Shown here piece after piece: positions 43,157 to 52,029 of a DNA stretch of 64,000 nt. Where the stretch lies: NCBI GenBank assembly GCA_026388185.1, contig JAPLKG010000020.1:1-64000 (forward strand). The letters run 5' to 3'. A program made the translations under genes and the position numbers. The DNA is from Candidatus Eisenbacteria bacterium. GTDB taxonomy: Bacteria; Eisenbacteria; RBG-16-71-46; JAFGJU01. Positions within the stretch are counted from its first letter, which is position 1, and each line of letters begins with the position of its first letter. The notes under the pieces were generated by a model that was not told the DNA's origin, made no database searches, and saw only the letters and a list, made by a program, of their open reading frames with translations.

Positions 43157-44311
43157 TTACCTGAACATGCTCTTGACCCTGCCCCAGGTAGTCTCTTCTA
43201 CTGCAGTCGAGCCGCAGGCAACACCAAAAGCCCCGACCTGTCCGCAACCAGAGTAGTTTGCACAAGGCGAAGTGCAATTCAGATGGAAGTCGCCACCGGC
43301 CGCATCGCAAAACTGAGGATCAAGATGGGAATCCGCAGACGGCTCAACACACCCGTAATTCTTCGTATTGTTCCACACATCATTGCAGTACATAGAGGGG
43401 GTCCCATAAGAACACGAAATGCCCGTCAAGTTTCCCGTGATGATGTTATTGGAGATAACTGGCACATAAGCCGCGGCGACGGAAACGCCGGTACCCCTGT
43501 TGTTGACCACGGTGTTTCGAGTGAACTCCGTGTTTCCCCACAGACTGACAGCGCGATGACAGTTGGTGAACAAGTTCTCCGCGATATAGGCAGTACCGGC
43601 ACCGATGATTCCCCCACTATAAGGAGTACCCAAGAACCTATTTCGAATCACCTGTGGGGAACATGCCTGAATAACAACATCTTCGTCCATGTTGTTGATG
43701 AAGGTGTTCTCTTGAATGAAGGTGTTTGATGAAAGAGTGATCACCCCTCCGCCACAGACTGGATATGGGGGTTCTACGTACGTGGAGTAGTTCTCTTGCA
43801 TGAGGTTGTTCTCTATGGTCATGTTGGACGTCTCGTCGCAGCCAATACTCATGCCCGCGATGTACTCAAGTACGCACTCTGCAACAATCCCCACAGACCC
43901 CCTGGAGAAGATTCCGGCTCCGTTTGCCGTCTCGAACGTTCCGGGGTAATCCATAAGCTCGCCGTTCCGGATGGTGAAACCTTTGACCACGACCCCCGGC
44001 GAAGCGATTTCATCCAGAAGAATACAGCGCCCCGTATTCGTCCCGTCGATGATCGTTGCGGAGCTTCCTGATTCACCGACCAGCAATATCGGAGCACCGA
44101 CAATGATGTGTTCCTGGTACGTACCGGGAAAGACCAGCACGCTGTCCCTCGCCTGGGCCAGGGTAACGCACGCCTGAATGGTCGTGCAATCCCCGCTTCC
44201 ATCCTGCCTCACAAGCCAGGTGCGGGCGTCAGATGTGGACGGAGCCAGGAGCAAGAGAGAAAGCAAAGAGAGAAGCAACATGGGAAGAGCTGACTTCATC
44301 ATGCCTATCAC
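43157..44311 (-). CDS. Secreted right-handed beta-helix repeat protein
   Basis: The 384-aa protein has a signal peptide (MLLLSLLSLLLLAPSTSDA). Parallel beta-helix repeats follow, with NosD/PbH1-like coils (GFTIRNGEL, IIDGTNTGRCIL, NNIITGNLTGI, YCNDVWNN). The DGSGDCTTIQACVTLAQ opening is common in secreted proteins with C-terminal sorting in FCB bacteria, but no YPNPFNP tail is present. It probably binds or cleaves extracellular polysaccharide, or is an adhesin. No catalytic residues can be assigned. Confidence 0.85.
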   Translation of the reverse strand: MIGMMKSALPMLLLSLLSLLLLAPSTSDARTWLVRQDGSGDCTTIQACVTLAQARDSVLVFPGTYQEHIIVGAPILLVGESGSSATIIDGTNTGRCILLDEIASPGVVVKGFTIRNGELMDYPGTFETANGAGIFSRGSVGIVAECVLEYIAGMSIGCDETSNMTIENNLMQENYSTYVEPPYPVCGGGVITLSSNTFIQENTFINNMDEDVVIQACSPQVIRNRFLGTPYSGGIIGAGTAYIAENLFTNCHRAVSLWGNTEFTRNTVVNNRGTGVSVAAAYVPVISNNIITGNLTGISCSYGTPSMYCNDVWNNTKNYGCVEPSADSHLDPQFCDAAGGDFHLNCTSPCANYSGCGQVGAFGVACGSTAVEETTWGRVKSMFR

Positions 44312-44708
44312 CTCTCGGATTCCGCCTTAGGCAGGCAAGAAAGCAGGAAGTGAGCCTGCGCGCTGAGTCCTTCGAGTAGAAAGATAGCGTGGGATTTCTG
44401 TCCTAATTATATAACACTTGAGGTAGGTAAGACTATTCCTCTGTGCTTGGACGGCTTGTGTCAGGTAGATCCGGATTTCCTCTGTGCCTGGCTGGACAGG
44501 CCTTAGAGTTGAATCACCCTAACTCGCCTGGGCTGCCCGCACGCAAAAAGTTCTAACGTCGTCCAGCAAGGGGCCAGCAGCGGCGACGTGCGCTGGTGCA
44601 TCCACGCTCGCCCCTGTGACTATCGCCTGCACCCAGCAAAGCAAGAGGGGCTGGGACTTGGGCGGCCCCCATTGTGACCTACCCACTATTCAGTATCTCA
44701 ACCGAGTT
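44312..44708. other. Gap with -10 element and partial copy of the hairpin repeat
   Basis: No gene seen. A perfect TATAAT lies on the minus strand at 44406-44411, about 95 nt before the beta-helix gene, without a good -35. A partial copy of the hairpin repeat (AGCAAAGCAAGAGGGGCTGG, 44635-44654) lies downstream of the next gene on the minus strand. Two direct repeats TTCCTCTGTGC occur near 44435 and 44477. Confidence 0.4.
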
Positions 44709-46310
44709 TTACTTGAGCAAGACCATCTTGCGCGCTGTCGTCTTGCCCAAGGATGTCTCAAGCTTGCAGACGTAGATACCTGAAGCTACGGCCCTCCCAG
44801 ATTCATCCTCACCATTCCAGGTAGCGTAGTGGGTACCTGCGGAGGCGGTCTCGTTGACGAGAGTCCTTATCAGTTTTCCAGAAATATCGTAGATCATCAT
44901 CGAGACTCGAGCTCGTTCATTCAAGCTGAAGTCTATCCGAGTCACAGGGTTGAACGGATTGGGGTAGTTCTGCACTAGATCGAACCGGGCAAGTTCGGGC
45001 ACTGCTTCGGCGCCTACATGGCTGGCTATGCTGAAGGGGGAGTCACTGACGGCTTCCCCGCTGTTCAGCGAGGTGTCGTAAGCCACTATCTTGACGACAC
45101 AACTGTCCGAAGGCGTATCCGGAATCGTCCAGACGTAGGAGGAATCGTTCTGCTGCCTCGTCACGATTGTGTAAGGAAAGCTATCCCCGTCGTCCACGGA
45201 GTAGTAGATACTGACCGAGTCAACGCCAATGCCGTCTGTAGCAACCCACCGAATAGTGTCGATGGAGCCTGCGTAGAAAATCTCGCCACCATTCGGTTTC
45301 ACTACTGTTACCTGCGGTGGCGTTGTGTCGGCCTGGCCATTGTTGTGGTACGTATCGACGAAGCCGTTCCCTGTAACGGTGTAAGCTGCCCCAGGCTGAG
45401 GACTAGCCTGGATTATGATGGTCCCTCCAACTTTGTCCCAGCCACTCACGGGTGAAACTCCCGCGCCGGTCTCCGTCCAGTACGTCTTCACACTGTGATT
45501 ATGCAGTCTGGTCAACACTGCCGACGTAGGGTGTCCGTAGGAGTTGCCATCGCCCACAGAAATCACCGCCACCTCGGGAGTGGTGGCATTCAGCCAGGCG
45601 TCGTACGAAGAAGTGGCGGAAGCGTGATGATGGACCTTGTACACCTCCACATCGCCGACTTCCGGCCCCACGGTTGCCTCCACTGCCGGGCTTCCTGTGA
45701 GGTCGCCCCCCATTACCTCGTCGAAGTTGCCGTATGTGATCTTGAGGACCATGGTCTTGGGATTCTCGTCGGAACCGGTGACAGAGTAGACTCCGGCCCC
45801 GTTAAGGTCCACGCACTTGATGTAAACTGGGTTGGCGGAACCGGCATCAAGAGTGACGACTTGATTCTTCGCCATGGTCTGTCTCTTACTGCCCAGGGCA
45901 TTCACGTACGCCGTGTACATCGTGGTGGTATAGGAATAGCCCCTGTCGTATCCGGCAATGTTTAGCACGACGCTGGACGCGAGAAGATCGTCCAGGCAAC
46001 CGATATGGTCTGAGTGATAGTGTGATGCAAAGTGATAGTCGATGCTCGTTATGCCGAGACCCTTTACGTAGTTCACAAATGCCGAACAGTTCGTGTATGT
46101 ACCGTCGTCAACCAGCACCGTCTGACCCAGTGGGCTGATGATAAGAGCCCCATCTCCCTGCCCAACGTCAACGTGGTGTATCTGAAGCTTTCCGTTTCCC
46201 AACGCCGCAAGCGCGCATGGCGCCCACAGAACCAACAAAACGACAACGAAGATTCGTGGGAACGGCGCAAAAAGTCGCTTGCCCAGAGATAGGCTTCCGT
46301 CTTTGTTCAT
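44709..46310 (-). CDS. Secreted metallo-beta-lactamase-fold hydrolase with sorting tail
   Basis: About 533 aa from the ATG at 46310 (ACGGAGGAC upstream). A signal peptide (IFVVVLLVLWAPCALA) leads a ComEC-type MBL domain: HHVDVGQGDGALI and the metal motif HYHSDHIG. Next comes an Ig-like segment (VTVVKPNGGEIFYAGSIDTI), then a FlgD-like tail with YPNPFNPVTRIDFSL and ending TARKMVLLK. Such tails direct type IX or related surface export in FCB bacteria. The ComEC relation hints at extracellular nuclease activity. Substrate is uncertain. Confidence 0.88.
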   Translation of the reverse strand: MNKDGSLSLGKRLFAPFPRIFVVVLLVLWAPCALAALGNGKLQIHHVDVGQGDGALIISPLGQTVLVDDGTYTNCSAFVNYVKGLGITSIDYHFASHYHSDHIGCLDDLLASSVVLNIAGYDRGYSYTTTMYTAYVNALGSKRQTMAKNQVVTLDAGSANPVYIKCVDLNGAGVYSVTGSDENPKTMVLKITYGNFDEVMGGDLTGSPAVEATVGPEVGDVEVYKVHHHASATSSYDAWLNATTPEVAVISVGDGNSYGHPTSAVLTRLHNHSVKTYWTETGAGVSPVSGWDKVGGTIIIQASPQPGAAYTVTGNGFVDTYHNNGQADTTPPQVTVVKPNGGEIFYAGSIDTIRWVATDGIGVDSVSIYYSVDDGDSFPYTIVTRQQNDSSYVWTIPDTPSDSCVVKIVAYDTSLNSGEAVSDSPFSIASHVGAEAVPELARFDLVQNYPNPFNPVTRIDFSLNERARVSMMIYDISGKLIRTLVNETASAGTHYATWNGEDESGRAVASGIYVCKLETSLGKTTARKMVLLK

Positions 46311-46471
46311 GTCCTCCGTCCTTCTGCAGGGTTGCGTTCCAAACAAGCCACGGCTTACGCAACCAAATCCTTCCGTCAAGTAGCCCTGGCATGGGCTGCA
46401 AATTGTGACCTCTGCCCCCACATTCGTTTGCAGATTCCAAGGCCGCGCTCACTCTGCCTATGTAACGTATG

Positions 46472-46480
46472 ATTATATCA
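46472..46480 (-). promoter_or_regulatory. Extended -10 promoter for the MBL-fold gene
   Basis: The minus strand reads TGATATAAT, a perfect extended -10, about 160 nt upstream of the start at 46310. The expected -35 position holds only TGGCTT. No other gene is seen between 46311 and 46799. Confidence 0.4.
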
Positions 46481-46640
46481 CAAGATATGGCGGGAAGCCA
46501 GAGACTTGCTGCCCCGACGGTCAATAGAGTGAGGCTTCGTCGGGCTGGAAGGGTGCCGGTCAACTGTGCCGAAACCTTGCAACCGGCGAGAATTGCCTGG
46601 GTTAGGTGGTTTCGTTCAGCCCCGAATGCAGCCTGCGGCT

Positions 46641-46703
46641 AGCAAAGCAAGAGGGGCCAGCGCGTGGCCAGCCCCTCGGTTGTATCCATTATCCCAGGCA
46701 AAG
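46641..46703. repeat. Intergenic hairpin repeat, copy 2 (terminator-like)
   Basis: GAGGGGCCAGCGCG plus TGGCCAGCCCCTC (46651-46677) forms a strong hairpin. On the minus strand it is followed by TTGCTTTGCT. It lies about 100 nt after the stop of the SDR gene. It is nearly identical in stem and flanks (AGCAAAGCAAGAG before, TTATCCCAGGC after) to the element at 43094-43153. Confidence 0.65.
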
Positions 46704-46799
46704 CCGCAGTCTCGACAGGGAAAATCTGAAAAAGGAAAGTAGAAAAACAGAGAGTTTATTTGGTCACGGCTCCCGGCAAGGTTGAAGAGCGAGACAGCG

Positions 46800-48290
46800 T
46801 CAGCTTCTCTTTTCTATTTGGACCAGGAGCCGTTCGAAAATGTACCAGTGGAAGGGATGGAAGGTGTACCAGTAGATATGTCCGAAGAGAGTCCTCGTGT
46901 CATAGTAAGCTTGGACCGACAGGCGATTCTTCTCCCCCTCCGGATCGATCCTGAACTCAAGCCACGCCCGTCCTGGAAGCTTCATTTCGGCGCGTAGCAG
47001 AAGCCTGCGGTGCGGGGTCAGCGCTTCTACGCGCCAGAAGTCGATGACGTCGTTCACGCGCAGAGTGGACGAACTCCTCCTTCCCCGCGCCGTTCCCACC
47101 CCCATGAGCAGGCTGTCCAGTACCCCACGAAGGCGCCACATCCAGTTGACGTAAAACCATCCCTCTTTGCCTCCAATCCGGCAGATTGAGCGAAACAGCG
47201 CGAAGTCCTTTTTCCCGGTCAGGAGGGAATAGTTTGTCGAGTAGCGTGGGGTTTGTTTGAGCTCGTGCAGCTTGACGGCAAATGCGTGAGCCGGCGGGTA
47301 GGAGTTTGACCACCTCGTGTGCACGGCATCCTGCTCCTCCCTGGCCATCGCCTTCTCGATTGCTTCGCGATACGACAGGGGTGTGAACGGCAGGATGGTT
47401 CTAATTCGGTTGTCTTCGCACACGACGTCGTTCCGGAGCCCTTCCATCAGACTCCTGACGATCGGAGCCGGTACGGGCGTCAGGAGTCCGGTGAAGTACG
47501 CATAGAACCGGACGCTGCTGAATAAAGGCCGGAGGAAAAGACGTCTCTTGCCCAGGATGTCGGCCAGCGTCCTCATCATGGCCTCGTAGGTCAGTACGTC
47601 CGTGCCCCCGATGTCGAAAGAACCGCCGGCAGTTTCGGATACTTCCAGCGTGCCCACCAGATATCGAACGACATCACGGATACCGATCGGCTGGCAACGC
47701 GTGCGCGTCCATTGGGGGAGCAGGATGACCGGAAGCCGCTTCACGAGGTGGTGGATGATCTCATAGGACGCGCTGCCGGATCCGATGATAATCGCCGCAC
47801 GTAGGACGGTCGTGGCGACCTTCACGCTGCTTTGGAGTTCCGTCGCCACCATCATCCTGCTTCGCAAGTGGGACGACAGGGAAGTGCGAACGTCGCCGAG
47901 TCCACCCAGGTAGATGATGCGCTGCACCCCGTTCTCCTCGGCTGCCTGCCGGAAGTTACGGGCATTGACGGCTTCCCTGGCCTCCAAGTCTCTGGAACCG
48001 AGCAGCATGGAGTGCATCAGATAGTAGGCCGTGTGGACGCCACGCATGGCGTCGTTCAGGGTCGCCCGGTCTGCGGCATCACCCACGGCCACCTCCGCGC
48101 CACGCCACCGCTCCTCTTCCCCAGTAACGGCCGCGCGAACAAACACCCGCACTCGATAGCCTCTTGCCTGCAGTTCCGGCGCCAGCCGTCCACCGACATA
48201 ACCCGTCGCTCCGGTCACAAGAATGGTGCCGATGGAAGGCACCGGTTGCGAGCAAAGCACATCGCAGAAGCGTTCAGTATCCTTGGCCAT
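46800..48290 (-). CDS. NAD(P)-binding SDR-family protein with DUF2867 C-terminal domain
   Basis: The 496-aa protein has an atypical SDR/NmrA Rossmann domain (TGATGYVGGRLAPELQARGY at residues 25-44) covering about 300 residues. A C-terminal DUF2867 domain of about 160 residues contains RVNDVIDFWRVEAL and the PGRAWLEFRI strand. The combination is conserved in proteins annotated as DUF2867 oxidoreductases of unknown substrate. No signal peptide. Monocistronic and divergent from the efflux operon at 48673. Confidence 0.88.
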   Translation of the reverse strand: MAKDTERFCDVLCSQPVPSIGTILVTGATGYVGGRLAPELQARGYRVRVFVRAAVTGEEERWRGAEVAVGDAADRATLNDAMRGVHTAYYLMHSMLLGSRDLEAREAVNARNFRQAAEENGVQRIIYLGGLGDVRTSLSSHLRSRMMVATELQSSVKVATTVLRAAIIIGSGSASYEIIHHLVKRLPVILLPQWTRTRCQPIGIRDVVRYLVGTLEVSETAGGSFDIGGTDVLTYEAMMRTLADILGKRRLFLRPLFSSVRFYAYFTGLLTPVPAPIVRSLMEGLRNDVVCEDNRIRTILPFTPLSYREAIEKAMAREEQDAVHTRWSNSYPPAHAFAVKLHELKQTPRYSTNYSLLTGKKDFALFRSICRIGGKEGWFYVNWMWRLRGVLDSLLMGVGTARGRRSSSTLRVNDVIDFWRVEALTPHRRLLLRAEMKLPGRAWLEFRIDPEGEKNRLSVQAYYDTRTLFGHIYWYTFHPFHWYIFERLLVQIEKRS

Positions 48291-48672
48291 GATGGTTCAT
48301 CTTTCGGTCGGACCTGCCCTCACTAGTTCTACCACATTGGTTCTACCACATTTCAAGTCAGTATTGGCATGATTTTGAGCCCCACTGAGCCCTACTGAGC
48401 CATCGCTTGAGGCAGTCTCATTGAGGGGTTGACAGTTCGAAGGGGCTGACAATCTGGGTCGTAGACTTCCAAATTGAGGCGCAAAATGGAAGCGACATTG
48501 TGATTTTTCGCTGACTTTCTCGACAATTCGAGTATTATTCGGTCAAGACGATGGAGAGATTGCCCGCGGGAAAAAGGCGGGGAGACGGAAGAAGAAAAGA
48601 AAAAAGGGCAAAAGGGGCACAAGGAGAAGAGGAGAAGAAAACGGGAAACGGAACGCCAGGAAAGGAGAGGTA
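48291..48672. other. Divergent promoter region with purine-rich leader
   Basis: No gene seen. It must hold promoters for the SDR gene and the efflux operon. A short tandem CCCACTGAGCCCTACTGAGCC lies near 48381. From about 48556 to the start codon the plus strand is almost pure purine (GGAAGAAGAAAAGAAAAAAG and similar), giving an unstructured leader that ends in the GGAGAGG ribosome site. Confidence 0.5.
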
Positions 48673-50100
48673 ATGAGTCATCCGAAAATGACGGCGGTTC
48701 TTCTGCTCGTCTTGGCCGTGTATGCACCCTTGACTTCGCAGGGTTCAAGCCGGCGTGATATGTCTCAAGCCGCGCAAGTGCCCTCACACACTTACACGCC
48801 GGAGACATCTGACACATCTGAGACGGCCCCGTTGCAATCCCTCACCCTGGAAGACGCCTGGCGCATCGCCCTCTCGAACAATCTCAGTCTTCAGCAACAG
48901 GAGACGTTGCTTCGCCAGGCCGGGGAGGAGCTCTCGATTCAGAAGGCCGGCCTCCTGCCCAGCCTGAGCACAATTGCAACCTACAGCTACACGTCTGAGG
49001 TCGCCACGTTCCGGGTGCCGATTTCCTTGCCAGGCATTCCTCCGATCGAGATCGAGGCGGGAACGAAGAATCGTTACGACGTGGCCGCACAGATTGATCA
49101 ACCCCTGTTCACGGGGTTTCGCACACTCAATCTCGTCAAGTCCGCCTCCGAGCAATTCCGCGCGCAGTCCGCACAAAAAGACATCGTTTCGAACCAGATT
49201 CTCCTGCAGGTGGGTCTTCTCTATTACCAGATGCAATTGGACTATTTGCAGCAGAGGGTACTCGAGCAAGCCATACAGCGCGCCGACCACCACCTCGAGA
49301 AAGCGCGCAGTTTCTATGCGGCCGAGCAGGCGACGGCGTTCGACACTCTGGAGGTGGCCAATCGGGAGCTGCAGTTACAAAGTCAATTGGAAGAACTTCA
49401 GGATCTCCACCCCATCCTGGTCTCGAAACTCGTGCATCTGCTCAACCTCGAATACACGCCGGACGTACCCGAAATGTCGTTGGAGAACGCCGACCTTACG
49501 CTTCGTGATTTGAGTGAATATCAGATCGTGGCGGCGGCGAATCGACCCGAGCTCAAGCAGATTGAATTCGCGCAGCGCGGGCAATCGTTCAGGGTCAAGG
49601 CTCTCAAGTCCGCGTACTTTCCGCAACTCTACGCCAGCGCCTCCTATCATCGCGCGAGACCCGGTGTCAACTACTTCCGAGACGAGTGGATGGACTACTA
49701 CACCGTGGGCTTGAATCTCCGCTGGCAGTTGTGGAATTGGAAGCAGGACCAGCGGCAGGTGGAGAAGGCCCGGCTCGACTGCGAGCGTTTGGATTTGCAG
49801 TCTCAACAACTCCTGCTCGACGTTCGCCAGCAAGTGACGGAGGCGTTCCAACAGCTGCAGGCGGTGAAGCAGCAGATCGAGCTTCAGCGACGGCTCGTGA
49901 CGCAGGAAAGAGAACGCTATCGAATCACGAAAGAGAACTACGAACAGGGTTACGCCACGTCGCTGGATTTGAGCACGGCGGAAAACACTCTCACCTCCGC
50001 CGAGCTTACGCTGAAGCAGGATTACGTTGAGTGGCTGCAGTATCGATTGCAGTTGCAGTTTGCCACGGGGAAGATCGGGAAGGAATCGCCGGGGATTTAG
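48673..50100 (+). CDS. tolC: TolC-like outer-membrane efflux protein
   Basis: The 475-aa protein has a signal peptide and two OEP repeats. The first covers residues 58-260 and starts LTLEDAWRIALSNNLSLQQQ; the second starts near residue 290. Long periplasmic helices and family-typical segments (YDVAAQIDQPLFTGFRTLN; YYTVGLNLRWQLWNW) fit a trimeric channel-tunnel. GGAGAGG lies 2 nt before ATG. It heads an operon with an adaptor, ATPases and ABC-2 permeases, completing a type I-like efflux route. Confidence 0.93.
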   Translation: MSHPKMTAVLLLVLAVYAPLTSQGSSRRDMSQAAQVPSHTYTPETSDTSETAPLQSLTLEDAWRIALSNNLSLQQQETLLRQAGEELSIQKAGLLPSLSTIATYSYTSEVATFRVPISLPGIPPIEIEAGTKNRYDVAAQIDQPLFTGFRTLNLVKSASEQFRAQSAQKDIVSNQILLQVGLLYYQMQLDYLQQRVLEQAIQRADHHLEKARSFYAAEQATAFDTLEVANRELQLQSQLEELQDLHPILVSKLVHLLNLEYTPDVPEMSLENADLTLRDLSEYQIVAAANRPELKQIEFAQRGQSFRVKALKSAYFPQLYASASYHRARPGVNYFRDEWMDYYTVGLNLRWQLWNWKQDQRQVEKARLDCERLDLQSQQLLLDVRQQVTEAFQQLQAVKQQIELQRRLVTQERERYRITKENYEQGYATSLDLSTAENTLTSAELTLKQDYVEWLQYRLQLQFATGKIGKESPGI

Positions 50101-50204
50101 CGGGGCGCCATGGCCGTGTAGGAAAATGCGTAAGAACTGCCCGAGACGCCACCTGAAACGGAATGTAGCGGAGAGAACATCGAGATGACCACTCGGGAGG
50201 TAAC

Positions 50205-51095
50205 ATGAAACACCTGCTGTGGACGGCGCTGTGCGTTACTGCAATTCTGTCCCAATTTCTTATCGGCGGATGCGGGGACGATTCCAGATCCTCGACCTAC
50301 ACGGGCGTGCTGGAGGGGAAATCGATTCAGGTGCCGGCGCTCACGGGAGGAAAAATCGTGAGCCTGCTGGTGGATACCGGCGAGGAAGTGGCGGCGGGAG
50401 CCAGGCTGGTCGTAGTGGACACGACAGAGCTCGTCTTGCAGCGCAGACAGTTCAGCGCGTCCCTGGAGGACCTGAGAGTCCAGAGGGAAATCGCCGAGAC
50501 CAACCTCAAGCGCTCGAAAGCAGACATGGAATACGTGCGGCAAAGAGAAGAGCGCACGAAAATGCTCTTCGAGAACCAGGCCATGCCGAGACAGAATCTG
50601 GACGACTTGCGGAACGAAATGCAGCGCGCTCAATCCGCGTTTGAAGGCGCGCAGCAACAGGTCCGGAGCATCGAAGCGCGTGAGAAGCAGTTCGAGGCGC
50701 AGGTCGAAACGGTGGACAAGAGGATCTCCGACGCCGTGATAACCGCTCCGATCGAGGGACTGGTGAGTACGCTTTACTACGAGGTCGGCGAGGCCGTTCC
50801 ATCGATGCAGCCCGTGCTCGAGTTGATCCACGTGAGCGAGCTGGACGTGAAGATATACATTCCCGAAGAAGCATTGCCAGACGTGAAACACGGACAGACA
50901 GTGAAGATTCGCGTGGACGGGGTGAAGGAGGACCTGGCGGGACGTGTGAGTTGGGTGAGCCCCAAAGCCGAGTTCACTCCCAAGACGATTCTGACTCCCG
51001 AGACGCGTGCTTCGCTCGTCTACGCGGTGAAGGTCACCGTGCCAAATCCCAGGCGCGTGTTGAAACACGGGATGCCCGTTGAAGTGACTCTGTAG
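50205..51095 (+). CDS. HlyD/YbhG-type membrane-fusion lipoprotein
   Basis: The 296-aa protein has a signal with lipobox FLIGGC (Cys near residue 23). Lipoyl half SIQVPALTGGKIVSLLVDTG follows, then a coiled-coil hairpin of about 110 residues with heptad spacing, a second lipoyl half (APIEGLVSTLYYEVGEAV) and a beta-barrel. It is the adaptor of the ABC-2 exporter downstream. GGGAGG precedes the start. It follows tolC by 104 nt. Confidence 0.93.
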   Translation: MKHLLWTALCVTAILSQFLIGGCGDDSRSSTYTGVLEGKSIQVPALTGGKIVSLLVDTGEEVAAGARLVVVDTTELVLQRRQFSASLEDLRVQREIAETNLKRSKADMEYVRQREERTKMLFENQAMPRQNLDDLRNEMQRAQSAFEGAQQQVRSIEAREKQFEAQVETVDKRISDAVITAPIEGLVSTLYYEVGEAVPSMQPVLELIHVSELDVKIYIPEEALPDVKHGQTVKIRVDGVKEDLAGRVSWVSPKAEFTPKTILTPETRASLVYAVKVTVPNPRRVLKHGMPVEVTL

Positions 51096-51109
51096 CTGAA
51101 GTATTTCTC

Positions 51110-52027
51110 ATGAATGCCATTGAGATAACGGATTTCCGGAAGCGATACGGCCCGATAGAGGCGGTCAAGGGCGTTTCCCTGTCGGTGCGCGGTGGGGAGC
51201 TGTTCGGCCTGATCGGACCCGACGGAGCAGGCAAGACCACGCTGATGCGCGCCATTTGCACGCTCCTTGTTCCTGACCGGGGGACGATTCTAGTCCAAGG
51301 CCGTGACGTGACGAGAGAAACCATGGCCGTTCGAGCGCTGCTGGGCTACATGCCGCAGCGCTTTTCGCTTTACCAGGATCTTTCCGTCGAACAGAACCTG
51401 CGTTTCTTCGCAGATCTCTTCGGCGTACGGCATGCGGAGCGCGAGCAGCGCACCGAACAGTTGTATCGATTCTCGCGCTTGGCTCCCTTCAAGAAGCGAA
51501 AAGCCGGGGCCCTATCCGGTGGAATGAAGCAGAAGCTCGCCCTGTCGTGCGCGTTGATTCATACGCCGGAAGTACTGATCCTGGATGAACCCACGACGGG
51601 TGTAGACCCTGTCTCGCGCCAGGAGTTCTGGGAAATCCTACGGTCGATTCAGGGAGGGGGAACGACGATCTTTGTTTCTACGGCGTATCTTGAAGAGGCC
51701 GATGAGTGCGACCGCGTGGCATTGATGCACGAGGGAGAGATTGGAACCGTCGGTCCTCCCAAGGAGGTGAGGGCGGCGTTCCGCTGGCCGCTGTATCAAG
51801 TAACCGGAAAAGACGTGCGCGCCCTGAGACACTTTCTTGGCGCATTGCCCCAGGCGCGAGGCACGCAACTTTTCGGCGACACGGTTCACGTTGTCTTCGA
51901 GCGGGAACCGACGGGTTCCGAGTGGCAACAATGGCAACATGATTCTCGCGGCAATTTGGAGCGATGGGACAATCAAGCGCCGAGCATGGAAGACGTTTTC
52001 TTTGAGCTCATCGGCAAGAAGAAATAG
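51110..52027 (+). CDS. ABC transporter ATP-binding protein (first of two)
   Basis: The 305-aa ATPase has Walker A GPDGAGKT (36-43), signature LSGGMKQK (near residue 135) and Walker B VLILDEPTTGVD, all canonical. It is of the YbhF/DrrA type and powers ABC-2 permeases. The C-terminal extension of about 80 residues lacks known motifs. It is followed at 2 nt by a second ATPase gene. The pair corresponds to the two halves of the fused YbhF ATPase. Confidence 0.93.
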   Translation: MNAIEITDFRKRYGPIEAVKGVSLSVRGGELFGLIGPDGAGKTTLMRAICTLLVPDRGTILVQGRDVTRETMAVRALLGYMPQRFSLYQDLSVEQNLRFFADLFGVRHAEREQRTEQLYRFSRLAPFKKRKAGALSGGMKQKLALSCALIHTPEVLILDEPTTGVDPVSRQEFWEILRSIQGGGTTIFVSTAYLEEADECDRVALMHEGEIGTVGPPKEVRAAFRWPLYQVTGKDVRALRHFLGALPQARGTQLFGDTVHVVFEREPTGSEWQQWQHDSRGNLERWDNQAPSMEDVFFELIGKKK

Positions 52028-52029
52028 AA

